Source: Marilutibacter chinensis
Lineage (GTDB): Bacteria; Pseudomonadota; Gammaproteobacteria; Xanthomonadales; Xanthomonadaceae
Assembly (NCBI RefSeq): GCF_021725675.1
Contig: NZ_JAKJPO010000001.1
Span: 558,001 to 622,000, forward strand
Direction of reading: 5' to 3'
Length of the DNA stretch: 64,000 bases
The notes beneath the pieces are model-generated. The model had not been told where the DNA came from. It worked only from the letters and a program-made list of their open reading frames with translations, and did no database searches. Positions 45,230-53,602 of this stretch are shown here, one piece after another. Position numbers and translations under genes: made by a program. Every line of letters starts with the position of its first letter. Position 1 is the stretch's first letter.

Positions 45230-46825
45230 CTATCCGGCCAATCGGATCAGTTTCTGCTCGTGGCGCAGCCCCTTGGCCAGGCTCACGCACATCAACAGCA
45301 GCACGAAGGTGAAAGGCAGCCCCAAGCTGACCGCACCCGCCTGCAGCGCATCCAGCGCCGCCTCGCCGCCGATCGCCAGCAGGACCGCGGCGATGACGCC
45401 CTCGGTCACCGCCCAGAAGATCCGCTGCGCGACCGGCGCATCGACCATGCCGCCGGAGGTGATGCTGTCGATCACCAGCGAGCCCGAGTCCGACGAGGTG
45501 ATGAAGAACAGCAGCACCAGGGCAATGGCCAGTACCGACGTGATCGCGGTCCACGGCAGGTTCTGCAGCATCTGGAACAGCGCCAGCGACGAATCGCCGA
45601 TGCCCTCGGCCAACGCGCCGACCCCGGCCATCGACTGGTCCAGGCCGCTGCCACCGAACGCGCTCATCCAGACGATGGTCAGCAGCATCGGAACCAGAAG
45701 CACCGCGGTCATGAACTCGCGCACGGAACGGCCCTTGGAGACGCGGGCGATGAACATGCCCACGAACGGCGACCACGAGATCCACCACGCCCAATAGAAG
45801 ATCGTCCAGCCATGGTAGAAGCCGTCGTCTTCGCGTCCGACGGGATTGCTCAACGGCAGGAGGTATTCCACATACGAGAAGAGAGTGGTCCCGACGTTGC
45901 CGACGAAGGCCATCAGCGATCCAGCGACGATCACGAACAGCAGCAACGCCGCAGCCGCGAGCATGTTGATGTTGCTCAGCAGCTTCACGCCACCGTCGAT
46001 CCCACGGATCACCGAGATCGTCGCGATCGCGGTGACGCCTGCGATTATCGCGATCTGCAGCGCCAGCCCGCCCGACACCCCGAACAGGAACTCGATGCCG
46101 CCCGCCGCCTGCTTCGCACCCAGTCCCAGCGAGGTCGCCAGGCCGAACAGCGTGGCCAGCACCGCGAGCACGTCGATCACGTGGCCGAGCGGTCCCCAGA
46201 CGCGGTCGCCGAAGATCGGATAGAAGGTCGAACGGATCGTCAGCGGCAAACCCTTGTTGTAGGCGAAGAACGCCAGTGACAGCGCGACCACGCCATAGAT
46301 CGCCCAAGGATGCAGGCCCCAGTGGTACATGGTCGCACCGAGCGCGGCGCGGCGCGAAGTCCCGGTGCCGCCGGCGATGTCCAGCGGAGTGCCGAACCAT
46401 TCGGTGAAATAGCCGACCGGCTCGGCCACGCTCCAGAACATCAGGCCGATGCCCATGCCGGCCGCGAACAGCATCGCGAACCACGACGGCCTCGAGAACT
46501 CCGGCTCGGCATCGGCACCGCCGATCCTGATCCGGCCGACCGGCAGCACGATCAACGCCAGGCAGAACAGCACGAACACGTTGCCGGCGCTCAGGAACAC
46601 CCAGTCGAAGGTGTTCTGGATCCACGTGCGCGTCGCCAGCAACGCCTCGCCGGCGCGCTCGGGCATCGCCAGCGAAAGCGCCACGAACAGCGCGATCAGG
46701 GCCGCGCTGACGATGAACACCGGGTTGTGAAGATCCAGGCCGAACGCCTTGATGTTGTCCTGGCCTACCTCGTAGTCGGTCTCGTAGACCTCTTCGAGCT
46801 TTTCGATCTGCTGCTGGACGTTCAA
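45230..46825 (-). CDS. BCCT family betaine/choline/carnitine transporter
   Basis: A 531-residue transporter with 12 membrane segments. Family marks are the glycine-rich AAGMGIGLMFWSVAEP (about 115-130, cation site), GLHPWAIY, and the tryptophan segment YWAWWISWSPFVGMFIARVSKGRSVREF (about 345-372). It imports quaternary ammonium osmolytes or nutrients with Na+ or H+. Unlike most BetT-like members it lacks a long C-terminal osmosensing tail, so it may serve nutrition more than osmoregulation. It lies 130 bases after an outer-membrane barrel gene in the same direction. Confidence 0.94.
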   Translation of the reverse strand: MNVQQQIEKLEEVYETDYEVGQDNIKAFGLDLHNPVFIVSAALIALFVALSLAMPERAGEALLATRTWIQNTFDWVFLSAGNVFVLFCLALIVLPVGRIRIGGADAEPEFSRPSWFAMLFAAGMGIGLMFWSVAEPVGYFTEWFGTPLDIAGGTGTSRRAALGATMYHWGLHPWAIYGVVALSLAFFAYNKGLPLTIRSTFYPIFGDRVWGPLGHVIDVLAVLATLFGLATSLGLGAKQAAGGIEFLFGVSGGLALQIAIIAGVTAIATISVIRGIDGGVKLLSNINMLAAAALLLFVIVAGSLMAFVGNVGTTLFSYVEYLLPLSNPVGREDDGFYHGWTIFYWAWWISWSPFVGMFIARVSKGRSVREFMTAVLLVPMLLTIVWMSAFGGSGLDQSMAGVGALAEGIGDSSLALFQMLQNLPWTAITSVLAIALVLLFFITSSDSGSLVIDSITSGGMVDAPVAQRIFWAVTEGVIAAVLLAIGGEAALDALQAGAVSLGLPFTFVLLLMCVSLAKGLRHEQKLIRLAG

Positions 46826-46955
46826 GACGCGTACTCCTCGATGATGTCGTTGCCGGGCCGGGCTTGCCGGTTGCTGTCGTTGCGTCGCGACCGCGACGCC
46901 GGGCTCTCCCTGTGCGGTTGTCCCCGTGCGGTTGTCCCCGCCGGAGAACGGAATC

Positions 46956-48047
46956 TCAGAAATAGAAGCCGACGTTGACGTTCAGGCGCGAACGCCAGCG
47001 GTCGGAGCCAAGCTCGTCGATGCCGATGCCCGGGCCACCGACGAACCACATGTTCTTGCCGGCGATCCAATCCACGTAGGTGAACATCGTGCCCTTGGCG
47101 AAACTGCAGCCGGCGACGTTCTGCCATGACTCGCTCAATCCGGGATCGTCGTCGACCGGCCGGGTCATGCTCAGGTTGTTGTAGCAGGTGATGCCGTCGA
47201 ACCAGCCCGTGCGTTGCAGCGCATAGGCGACGTTGAAGGTGGGGACATCGGCCCCGGCCGCTATCTCGAACGGAAACTGGAATGCCGACATCGCGATCCG
47301 CGGCTCGTCGATACGATAATGATAGCGGGCCCACTGCCCCTGCAACGTCAGCGGACCGCGTGTCCACTGCGCATGCAGCGCCGCACCGTGATGGCCATGC
47401 CGGCCTCCGTCGACGCGATTCTCGATCTTGCCGGCGAACAGCGAGGCGCCCAGCGCAAGCGCGCCATCGCCCAGGTCGCGCACGTTCTCGTAGCGGAGGT
47501 TGAGGCGCTCCCGTTCGCGATACGGCGAATCGACGGTGGTGGCCACGTCGAACGAGTAGCGATCGAAGCGCGCACCGGTGCCGTATTCGTCGCCGGAGAA
47601 CACTCCGGCATGGAACCTGTGCGGACCCGCATCACGGCGCCACACTATGCCTGGATCGTAATCATCCTCGATCCCGAGATAGTAGCCGGAGCCGAACCAG
47701 AAACTATGGGAAGCATATGGCAGCAGACCGAACGGCACCTGCTGGATGCCGACACGGATGTCCGAGGACTCGCCGAACTTCCAGCCCGCCCATGCATGAT
47801 GCACGGCATGGAAGCCGTCGTACCAGCGATACTGCAACGAGAAGAACGCCGGGCCGGCATGGCCCTTGGCATCGACCCGGACCAGCTCCAGATCGGCGCC
47901 GGGATCGTCGCCATAATCGAGCCAGCCGTAATTGAAGCGCACCGCACCACCGAGATCGAGTCCACGATCGCCTTCTTCGGCATGGACCGTGAACGTCGAC
48001 AACAACAGGGCTGAACCAAGAAAACGCGCAAAACCACGAAAAATCAC
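46956..48047 (-). CDS. Outer-membrane beta-barrel (porin-like) protein
   Basis: A 363-residue protein with a signal peptide (about 1-23, ending VHA) and alternating beta strands throughout, closing with LNVNVGFYF, whose terminal Phe is the usual outer-membrane insertion signal. The N-terminal part (FSLQYRWYDGFHAVHHAWAGWKF, IRVGIQQVPFGL) resembles the phosphate-selective porin O/P group. Two cysteines (TCYNN and AGCSF) may form a disulfide. It precedes the BCCT gene and may be its outer-membrane entry channel. No TonB plug is present. Confidence 0.83.
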   Translation of the reverse strand: MIFRGFARFLGSALLLSTFTVHAEEGDRGLDLGGAVRFNYGWLDYGDDPGADLELVRVDAKGHAGPAFFSLQYRWYDGFHAVHHAWAGWKFGESSDIRVGIQQVPFGLLPYASHSFWFGSGYYLGIEDDYDPGIVWRRDAGPHRFHAGVFSGDEYGTGARFDRYSFDVATTVDSPYRERERLNLRYENVRDLGDGALALGASLFAGKIENRVDGGRHGHHGAALHAQWTRGPLTLQGQWARYHYRIDEPRIAMSAFQFPFEIAAGADVPTFNVAYALQRTGWFDGITCYNNLSMTRPVDDDPGLSESWQNVAGCSFAKGTMFTYVDWIAGKNMWFVGGPGIGIDELGSDRWRSRLNVNVGFYF

Positions 48048-48403
48048 CGGCCGATCGCTCCCCCATGCATGCTGGACAAGCGATACAGGCTAGCGCGCCG
48101 AAACGATCATTGCAAAAAACGCACGCAGGAAAACAGCTGATTTTCCGGCTATATCCGCGTCACCAGGAGCTTTCCGGCGAACGAGTCGATCTGTCGCGAC
48201 CGCATGAAACGAACGAAGATTACTCAGCTTTCGCGTGAATCCGCGGAGGACGCAATGGCAGGAATATGGCGTCCTTGCGGCGCCGCGGAAGTCTCGCGCA
48301 CGGATGCCGGCGATCGGACGAATCGGGGCCGCGTACGAGGCCCCGGAGCGACTGCGGCGCCCGGATGCGATCGTCCGCCGGACGTGTTCTGCGACTGACC
48401 CCG
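48048..48403. other. 356-base intergenic region, nothing recognised
   Basis: Upstream of the barrel-protein gene and downstream of the amidohydrolase gene, both leftward, so the barrel promoter should be here. AT-richer bases at about 48105-48155 are the likeliest site. A 64-codon rightward frame at 48204-48398 has arginine-rich, unconvincing residues and is not called. Confidence 0.5.
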
Positions 48404-49699
48404 CTAGCGCCGTTCATCGTTTGCGGCGTTGCCATGTCCAGGCTCCGGCGCCGCGTTCGGGTGCGCTGAATGGATCACTTCGCCGGCCCGTATCGTGTGA
48501 CGGACATCGGAGAAGGCGGTCGGATCCCGGGCCGGATCCCGCGCGAGAACGACAAGGTCGGCATCCATGCCCACCTCCACACGTCCCTTGCGCGCCGAGT
48601 GGCCGAAGCGCTGCACCGGAGCGGTGGTGAGGCTGGCGAGGATCGCGCGCCAGTCCATGCCCGCGCCCGCCATCAACTCGAGCTCGCGGCGGGTATCGGG
48701 CAGGTCGATGTAGCCAACGTCCGTGCCGAACAGTACCTGGCCGCCAGACTCGTGGAAGATGCGCAATTGCTGCTGTGCCATGCCCGATATCCTGGCGACC
48801 ACCTCTTCCGGTGCCCGCTCCTTGCGCACCTCGACTTCGAACAACGCCAGGGTCGGCGTCAATGCGACGCCGGCATCGACCAGCCGTTGTGCCAGCGCCG
48901 GGCTCCACGGTCCGTCCGTCGGCGTGGTGTGCGCGAGCACATCGACGCCGCTGGCCAGCGCGACCTCGATGCCCTCCCGCGTGGTCGGATGGGCGAAAGC
49001 CGGCTTGCCGGCGGCATGCGTCGCGTCGACGACCGCACGCGCGATCGCCGTGTCCATCACCTGCACGCGCCTGCCCTCGTCCACGATCGCGCCGATGAAC
49101 AGCTTCACGCCGTCGCTGCCGCCCTCCAGCTGCCGCCGCGCACGTTCCCGCGCCTCCCGGTCCGTCGCGACCTCGGCGCTCGGCGCGCCCATCCCGTCCA
49201 GCATGTCCTCGACGTAGGACGGCGTACCGTCCGCCGGAAAGAACGGCATGCCGACGGTCAGCAGGGCGGGTCCGGCCATCTCGCCAGCGGCGATCCGGCG
49301 ACGCAGTGTGGCAGCGTTGTCCGACGGAAAGGACGCGATGTCGAACACCGTCGTGAAGCCCCAGCGGGTGAACAACTGCCGCAGTGCGAACCCCAGCTCT
49401 GCCGACGTGCGCGTATCCGCCTCGCGCAGCGGCAACGGCAACGTATGTGCGTGGCTGTTCCAGAATCCCGCGGTGACCGTTCCGCCCTCGGCATCGATCA
49501 CCGCGACGCCGTCCGGCAGCGCGACCGACGTGCCGAGCTCGACGATCCGGCCATCGCGCATCAGCACCGTGGCGTTCTCGATCGGCGCCGCCTGCGGGTC
49601 CGGGTAGACGCGGGCGTTGACGAGCGCAAGTTCCTGTGCCGGCGCCACGCCGGCCACCAGGAGCGCGAATGAGAACACGCAGCTCCGGATCCACTTCAT
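48404..49699 (-). CDS. Exported amidohydrolase family protein
   Basis: A 431-residue TIM-barrel metal-dependent hydrolase with a signal peptide (about 5-21, ending APAQ). Metal ligands: the usual HxH appears as NSHAHTLPL (about 83-91), the carboxylated-Lys position in GGSDGVKLFIG, then His in KPAFAHPT and VLAHTT, and Asp in VLFGTDVGY. This is the imidazolonepropionase-like periplasmic group acting on peptide or cyclic amide bonds; the substrate is unknown. GGAG precedes the ATG at 49699. It may be cotranscribed with the DUF4287 gene 49 bases upstream. Confidence 0.9.
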   Translation of the reverse strand: MKWIRSCVFSFALLVAGVAPAQELALVNARVYPDPQAAPIENATVLMRDGRIVELGTSVALPDGVAVIDAEGGTVTAGFWNSHAHTLPLPLREADTRTSAELGFALRQLFTRWGFTTVFDIASFPSDNAATLRRRIAAGEMAGPALLTVGMPFFPADGTPSYVEDMLDGMGAPSAEVATDREARERARRQLEGGSDGVKLFIGAIVDEGRRVQVMDTAIARAVVDATHAAGKPAFAHPTTREGIEVALASGVDVLAHTTPTDGPWSPALAQRLVDAGVALTPTLALFEVEVRKERAPEEVVARISGMAQQQLRIFHESGGQVLFGTDVGYIDLPDTRRELELMAGAGMDWRAILASLTTAPVQRFGHSARKGRVEVGMDADLVVLARDPARDPTAFSDVRHTIRAGEVIHSAHPNAAPEPGHGNAANDERR

Positions 49700-49748
49700 C
49701 GACGGGTCTCCGCCGCCACGCATGCCGATGCGCTGGACGTTGTCATCT

Positions 49749-49961
49749 TCATTCACCTCTTGCGCGGTGATGCGCGACCAGGGCGTTGGCATGTCCATGG
49801 CCAAGCCCGTGCACCGATTTGAGCGCCGCCACCCTCTCCATGTGCTTCATTCCATTCATGGCGTCCAGCACTTCCATCCAGTGATCGATCGGCTTGCCGT
49901 AGGTCTTCTCGATGGAAGGAAAGTAGGACGCAGGGCCCTTCGCCTTGTTCTGTACCGTCAT
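49749..49961 (-). CDS. DUF4287 small protein
   Basis: A 70-residue protein that matches the DUF4287 pattern: GPASYFPSIEKTYGKPIDHWMEVL then HMERVAALKSVHGLGHGHANALVAHHR. The last part looks like a helix-hairpin-helix-like unit. Such proteins often occur alone or fused to DUF5655; function unknown. It starts 2 bases after the VOC gene stop, so the two are cotranscribed. Confidence 0.88.
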   Translation of the reverse strand: MTVQNKAKGPASYFPSIEKTYGKPIDHWMEVLDAMNGMKHMERVAALKSVHGLGHGHANALVAHHRARGE

Positions 49962-49963
49962 GG

Positions 49964-50878
49964 TCAGCGTTCTCCCGCCGCGGCTTCGATCGCGGCGACA
50001 TTCATCTTGTGCATGTCGAGGAAGGCCCGGGTCGCCCGGGCGATGCGGGCCTCGTCTCCGGACGACATGATCTCACCAAGCAGCAGCGGCGTGACCTGCC
50101 ACGAGACGCCGAAGCGGTCCTTGCACCAACCGCATTGCTCGGCCTCGGGCACGCTGGACAGTTTCGACCAGTAGCGGTCGATCTCGCCCTGGTCGCGACA
50201 ATGGACGACGAACGAGATCGCTTCGTTGAATCCGAAGCCATGCTCGCGACCGCTGTCCATCGCCGCGAACCAGGTATCGCCGAGCCGGAAATCGGAGTAC
50301 ATCACCGCACCTTCGCTTTCCTGCTCCACGTCGGCGGGATAGCGGATCAGCCGCCCGTTCTCCGAGTCGTCGAACACCGAACGGTAGAACGCCCCTGCCG
50401 CCTCGGCCTTGCCGCAGGCTTCGCCGGTGAACAACAGGGAGGGCATGATCGTCGGCGGCGGTCGGTCCGAAGGCTCGGCCAGGATCAGCTGCCACGACAG
50501 ACCATGGCGGTCCTGTACCCAGCCATAGCGCGGGCTGAACGGGTACGCGTCGAGCGGCATCAGCGCCCGTCCGCCTTCGATCAGCGCGGCCCAGGTCGCG
50601 TCCAGGCGCTCCCGGGCCCGGGGGTCGCGCGCCGGGTCGAAATTGACGATGAACGAGACCGACGGGTTGAACCTGAACAAAGGCCCGGCGCTGATCGCCA
50701 TGAACGATTGTCCGCGCAGACTGAATGACACGACGTCGCAGTCGCCGGAGGGCGTGTCGCGCAGGGTAACGGTGGATTCGACCTTCGAATCCGGGAAGAT
50801 CGAGCAGTAGAACGCCGCGGCCTCGGGTGCCTGGCGGTCGAACCACAGGTGTGGGGTGATCGGTCGGGCCAGCGTCAT
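49964..50878 (-). CDS. Two-domain VOC (PhnB-type) protein
   Basis: A 304-residue cytosolic protein with two glyoxalase/PhnB-like domains: about 3-125 (ITPHLWFDRQAPEAAAFYCSIFPDSKVE to GLSWQLI) and 145-270 (TIMPSLLFTGEACGKAEAAGAFYRSVF to GVSWQVTPLLL). Each ends in the SWQ motif of the 3-demethylubiquinone methyltransferase-like VOC group. Most such proteins lack proven activity. GAGGAG lies 8 bases before the ATG at 50878; an upstream in-frame ATG at 50938 is less likely. First gene of a probable VOC-DUF4287-amidohydrolase transcript. Confidence 0.88.
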   Translation of the reverse strand: MTLARPITPHLWFDRQAPEAAAFYCSIFPDSKVESTVTLRDTPSGDCDVVSFSLRGQSFMAISAGPLFRFNPSVSFIVNFDPARDPRARERLDATWAALIEGGRALMPLDAYPFSPRYGWVQDRHGLSWQLILAEPSDRPPPTIMPSLLFTGEACGKAEAAGAFYRSVFDDSENGRLIRYPADVEQESEGAVMYSDFRLGDTWFAAMDSGREHGFGFNEAISFVVHCRDQGEIDRYWSKLSSVPEAEQCGWCKDRFGVSWQVTPLLLGEIMSSGDEARIARATRAFLDMHKMNVAAIEAAAGER

Positions 50879-51076
50879 CGGTTTCTCCTCGTCTCGGGGG
50901 CTCGATAACAGACGATCGAGGCAGGACGGATTCGACATCCGTCTGGAGATTCTCTCTTCATCGGGCAGCATGATGGCGGGCGCCCGGCTCGTCCGCCAGC
51001 ACCCGCCGCCCCGCTGCGCGTCCGATGCATCCGTTGCGGAGGCTGCGGATGCATCGGAGCGCATGCCGGTCCACGC

Positions 51077-51496
51077 TCAGGCCGGCACGCCGGGCCGCGG
51101 CCGCATCGCTCGCAGTCCCATCCACCCGAGTTCGGCGAACACCAGGACCACCAGCGCCTGTGCGCAGACGAAGGCGACACCGAATGCCGCCGGCTGCCAG
51201 GTCGGACCGAAAGCGACCCAGGCACTGGCGGCCACCCAGGCGAAGTTGATCGCGATCACCGCAGCCATTGCGCCGTGCGGCACCGCGACGCGACGCGACA
51301 GCATCAGTACCCACAGCGCGAACGGCGCACAGATCGCGCCCCCGGTGCGAAGCAGGCCGGCGGGCAACTGCAGCACCGGCGCCAGCATTTCCGCCCCGAG
51401 GATCAACATCAGCGCGGTGGCGCCGGTCGCCAGGCCATCGATCAGCAGCAGGCGGGGCAGGAACTTCGGACTTGCGAAACGGTGCAGTGCCGACAT
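51077..51496 (-). CDS. Small four-helix membrane protein
   Basis: A 139-residue protein with four hydrophobic segments (about 14-34, 45-65, 75-95, 103-125) and no soluble domain; I do not recognise the family, though it resembles hypothetical membrane proteins usually found beside MmyB-type regulators. It is divergent from such a regulator, with 112 bases between starts that hold a palindrome overlapping the probable promoters, so it is the likely regulated target. Confidence 0.78.
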   Translation of the reverse strand: MSALHRFASPKFLPRLLLIDGLATGATALMLILGAEMLAPVLQLPAGLLRTGGAICAPFALWVLMLSRRVAVPHGAMAAVIAINFAWVAASAWVAFGPTWQPAAFGVAFVCAQALVVLVFAELGWMGLRAMRPRPGVPA

Positions 51497-51553
51497 TTCG
51501 TTTCTCCTCACGGTTGGGATGCCGGCATGCTGCCCCTGCCCCCGCATCGACAC

Positions 51554-51572
51554 CATTACGCCGGAGGTAATG
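51554..51572. promoter_or_regulatory. Candidate operator of the MmyB-type regulator
   Basis: CATTACGCCGGAGGTAATG: 6-base arms CATTAC and GTAATG around a 7-base spacer. It is the only clear dyad between the divergent membrane-protein and regulator genes, 36 bases from the regulator start and 57 from the membrane-protein start. Assignment to this regulator is inference. Confidence 0.5.
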
Positions 51573-51608
51573 CTCCTGCCTCCCCCGCTTGGGCTATGGT
51601 CTGCAGCC

Positions 51609-52439
51609 ATGGCCATCCCCGAACCCGCCCACCGCCCCTTCGGCGAGCAACTGCGCGAGTGGCGCCGTCGCCGCCGGCTGTCCCAGGAAGACCTGGCCGG
51701 CCTCGCCGACATCTCGCCCCGACACCTGAGCTTCCTCGAGACCGGCCGCTCCACCCCGAGCCGTACGATGCTGCTGCGGCTTTCGGACCGGCTCGACGTT
51801 CCCCTGCGCGAGCGAAACCGGATGTTCACCGCCGCCGGCTATGCGCCGGTGTACGGCGAGCGTGCGTTGGACGATACCGGCCTCGATGCGGCACGGCGCA
51901 CCATAGAACTGGTGCTGCGCGGCCACGAGCCCTTCCCCGCCCTGGCGGTCGACCGGCACTGGCGGATGCACGCGGCCAATCGCGCCCTCGCGCCATTCCT
52001 GCGCGGCGTCGCACCCGAGTTGCTGGAGCCGCCTATCAACGTGCTGCGCCTGAGCCTGCATCCGGAAGGCGTGGCGCCGCGAGTGGCGAACCTGGGCCAG
52101 TGGCGCGCGCACCTGCTGCATCGCCTGCAGCAGCAGGTGGAAAGCACCGGCGACTCCACGCTGGAAGATCTGCTTCGGGAGCTGCGCGGCTATCCGGGAC
52201 CGGAGCTGGAGGAAGCGCTGGAACCGAACGCGGTCGCCATACCGATGCGGCTGCGCAGCGAGTTCGGCGAGCTGTCGTTCCTCAGCACCACGACCGTGTT
52301 CGGGACCCCGGTCGAGGTGACCCTGTCCGAGCTCGCGATCGAATCGTTCTTTCCAGCCGATCCACGCACAGCGAAGGTGATGCGCACCCTGTCACTGGTG
52401 GGCCGGATGTTGCGCTTCAGGTTGCCGCCGTTGAAGTGA
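51609..52439 (+). CDS. XRE-type regulator with MmyB ligand-binding domain
   Basis: A 276-residue regulator. Residues about 12-70 form the helix-turn-helix (FGEQLREWRRRRRLSQEDLAGLADISPRHLSFLETGRSTPSR), and about 100-270 the MmyB PAS-like domain (HEPFPALAVDRHWRMHAANRA, INVLRLSLHPEGVAPRVANLGQWRAHLL, LRSEFGELSFLSTTTVFGTPVEVTLSELAIESFFPAD). MmyB domains bind fatty-acid-like ligands in structural studies as I recall. It probably represses the divergent membrane-protein gene. The start at 51609 is the first ATG before the domain. Confidence 0.93.
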   Translation: MAIPEPAHRPFGEQLREWRRRRRLSQEDLAGLADISPRHLSFLETGRSTPSRTMLLRLSDRLDVPLRERNRMFTAAGYAPVYGERALDDTGLDAARRTIELVLRGHEPFPALAVDRHWRMHAANRALAPFLRGVAPELLEPPINVLRLSLHPEGVAPRVANLGQWRAHLLHRLQQQVESTGDSTLEDLLRELRGYPGPELEEALEPNAVAIPMRLRSEFGELSFLSTTTVFGTPVEVTLSELAIESFFPADPRTAKVMRTLSLVGRMLRFRLPPLK

Positions 52440-52440
52440 T

Positions 52441-52484
52441 CGCGGACGGGCAGTCCGCGGAAGCCGGCTACGCATCTAGCCGGC
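52441..52484. terminator. Two adjacent hairpins between convergent genes
   Basis: CGCGGAC (52441-52447) pairs with GTCCGCG (52453-52459), and GCCGGCTA (52463-52470) pairs with TAGCCGGC (52477-52484); both are perfect. They sit between the MmyB regulator stop and the M14 gene stop, the second one overlapping the latter. They probably end both transcripts, although neither has a T run. Confidence 0.6.
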
Positions 52485-53405
52485 CGGATGCGCCAGCGCG
52501 TGGTCGATCGCGGCGCGCACCGCTGCGACCTGGGCATCGTTGCACTGCTGCGGGGTCGCCCTCGGGCTGTCGGGATAGACCTCGGTCGTAGTCGTGAAGC
52601 GGGCGCCGGTGATGCCGGCGCACAGTCCCAGCGCCTGCAGCGGATAGCGGATCACCCCATGTGCGACCACCGGCGAGCCGATGATCCGGCCATTGGCATC
52701 GGCCGGTGCGATATGGGTGACCTGCTCGACCGCGGCTATCACCGCCTGCTGGAAGGCCGGCTGCGGGTTGTCGCTGTCGTCGACCAGATAGAAGCCATCG
52801 GGAATCCCGCCCGGTTCGTACGGCTTGCCGTCGCGCGCGGCCAGCGCCGGACGGAACTCGCTCTCGTCGCTGTCGGTGGTCTCGTGCAGGTCGATGTGCA
52901 TCGCAAAGCGTCCACGCAGCGGCGCCACCAGGCGCAGCAAGGCCGCGGATTCTTCGGCCGGACTGTCTTCGCGGAACGAGCGGTTCGGATCGATCGCATG
53001 GGCGTTCCAGCGGTGGATGCGCTCGTAGGCCCATGGGCTGACGCAGGGCGCGACCAGCAGGTTGGCGCGGCCTTCGTAGTCGCCGGCATGCCGCGCGACG
53101 AACTGCAGCGCACCGTGCACACCGCTGGTCTCGTAGCCATGCACGCCGCCGGTGACCAGCATCACCGGCAGATCGTCGCGCCAGTCCGGACTGCGGATCG
53201 CGTACAGCGGATAGACCTCGCCGGCATAGTCGAGACGACCGTATTCCTCCACCTCGAAGCGCTCGCGAAAGCGCTCGATCAGGGCCAGCACGTCGTCCGC
53301 ATAGCTGCGGTGACGCACCTGTCGCGACAGCCATTCCGCCTTTTCGGCTTCGCCCCAAGGCACCCCGGGCGTACCGATCGGATAGAAGGCGGCGGGATGC
53401 GTCAT
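52476..53405 (-). CDS. M14 family metallocarboxypeptidase-like protein
   Basis: A 309-residue protein without a signal peptide. Zinc ligands are His89 and Glu92 in GGVHGYETSG and His in MHIDLHETTDSDE near 175-185; an Arg in the NRSFRE segment fits the substrate carboxylate site (NPNR-like DPNRSF). The C-terminal TTTEVYPDS holds a Glu consistent with the catalytic general base. It belongs to the M14 carboxypeptidase/deacylase (succinylglutamate desuccinylase-like) superfamily; the substrate is unknown. GGAG precedes the ATG at 53405. Confidence 0.88.
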   Translation of the reverse strand: MTHPAAFYPIGTPGVPWGEAEKAEWLSRQVRHRSYADDVLALIERFRERFEVEEYGRLDYAGEVYPLYAIRSPDWRDDLPVMLVTGGVHGYETSGVHGALQFVARHAGDYEGRANLLVAPCVSPWAYERIHRWNAHAIDPNRSFREDSPAEESAALLRLVAPLRGRFAMHIDLHETTDSDESEFRPALAARDGKPYEPGGIPDGFYLVDDSDNPQPAFQQAVIAAVEQVTHIAPADANGRIIGSPVVAHGVIRYPLQALGLCAGITGARFTTTTEVYPDSPRATPQQCNDAQVAAVRAAIDHALAHPAG

Positions 53406-53602
53406 TCCGGAGGCTCCAGGGCGGGGGCGGAGCGCGAACTCTAGCATCCGGAACCCGAGCTCGTCCGTGCCGACAGGCGTGGCCGCCGCCGTCGACATCC
53501 GCATCCGCCCCCCCGCCCTGTTCCCCTACCACGTTTCCCCAAAGCCCCCCCGGGCCCGTGCCCTGCCGTCCCCAACCCTGGCGGGCAGTCCTGCGTCACC
53601 GG

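Noticed and set aside
48204..48398. Possible 64-residue gene upstream of the barrel-protein gene
   Set aside because: No ribosome site, arginine- and proline-rich residues, and no recognisable family.
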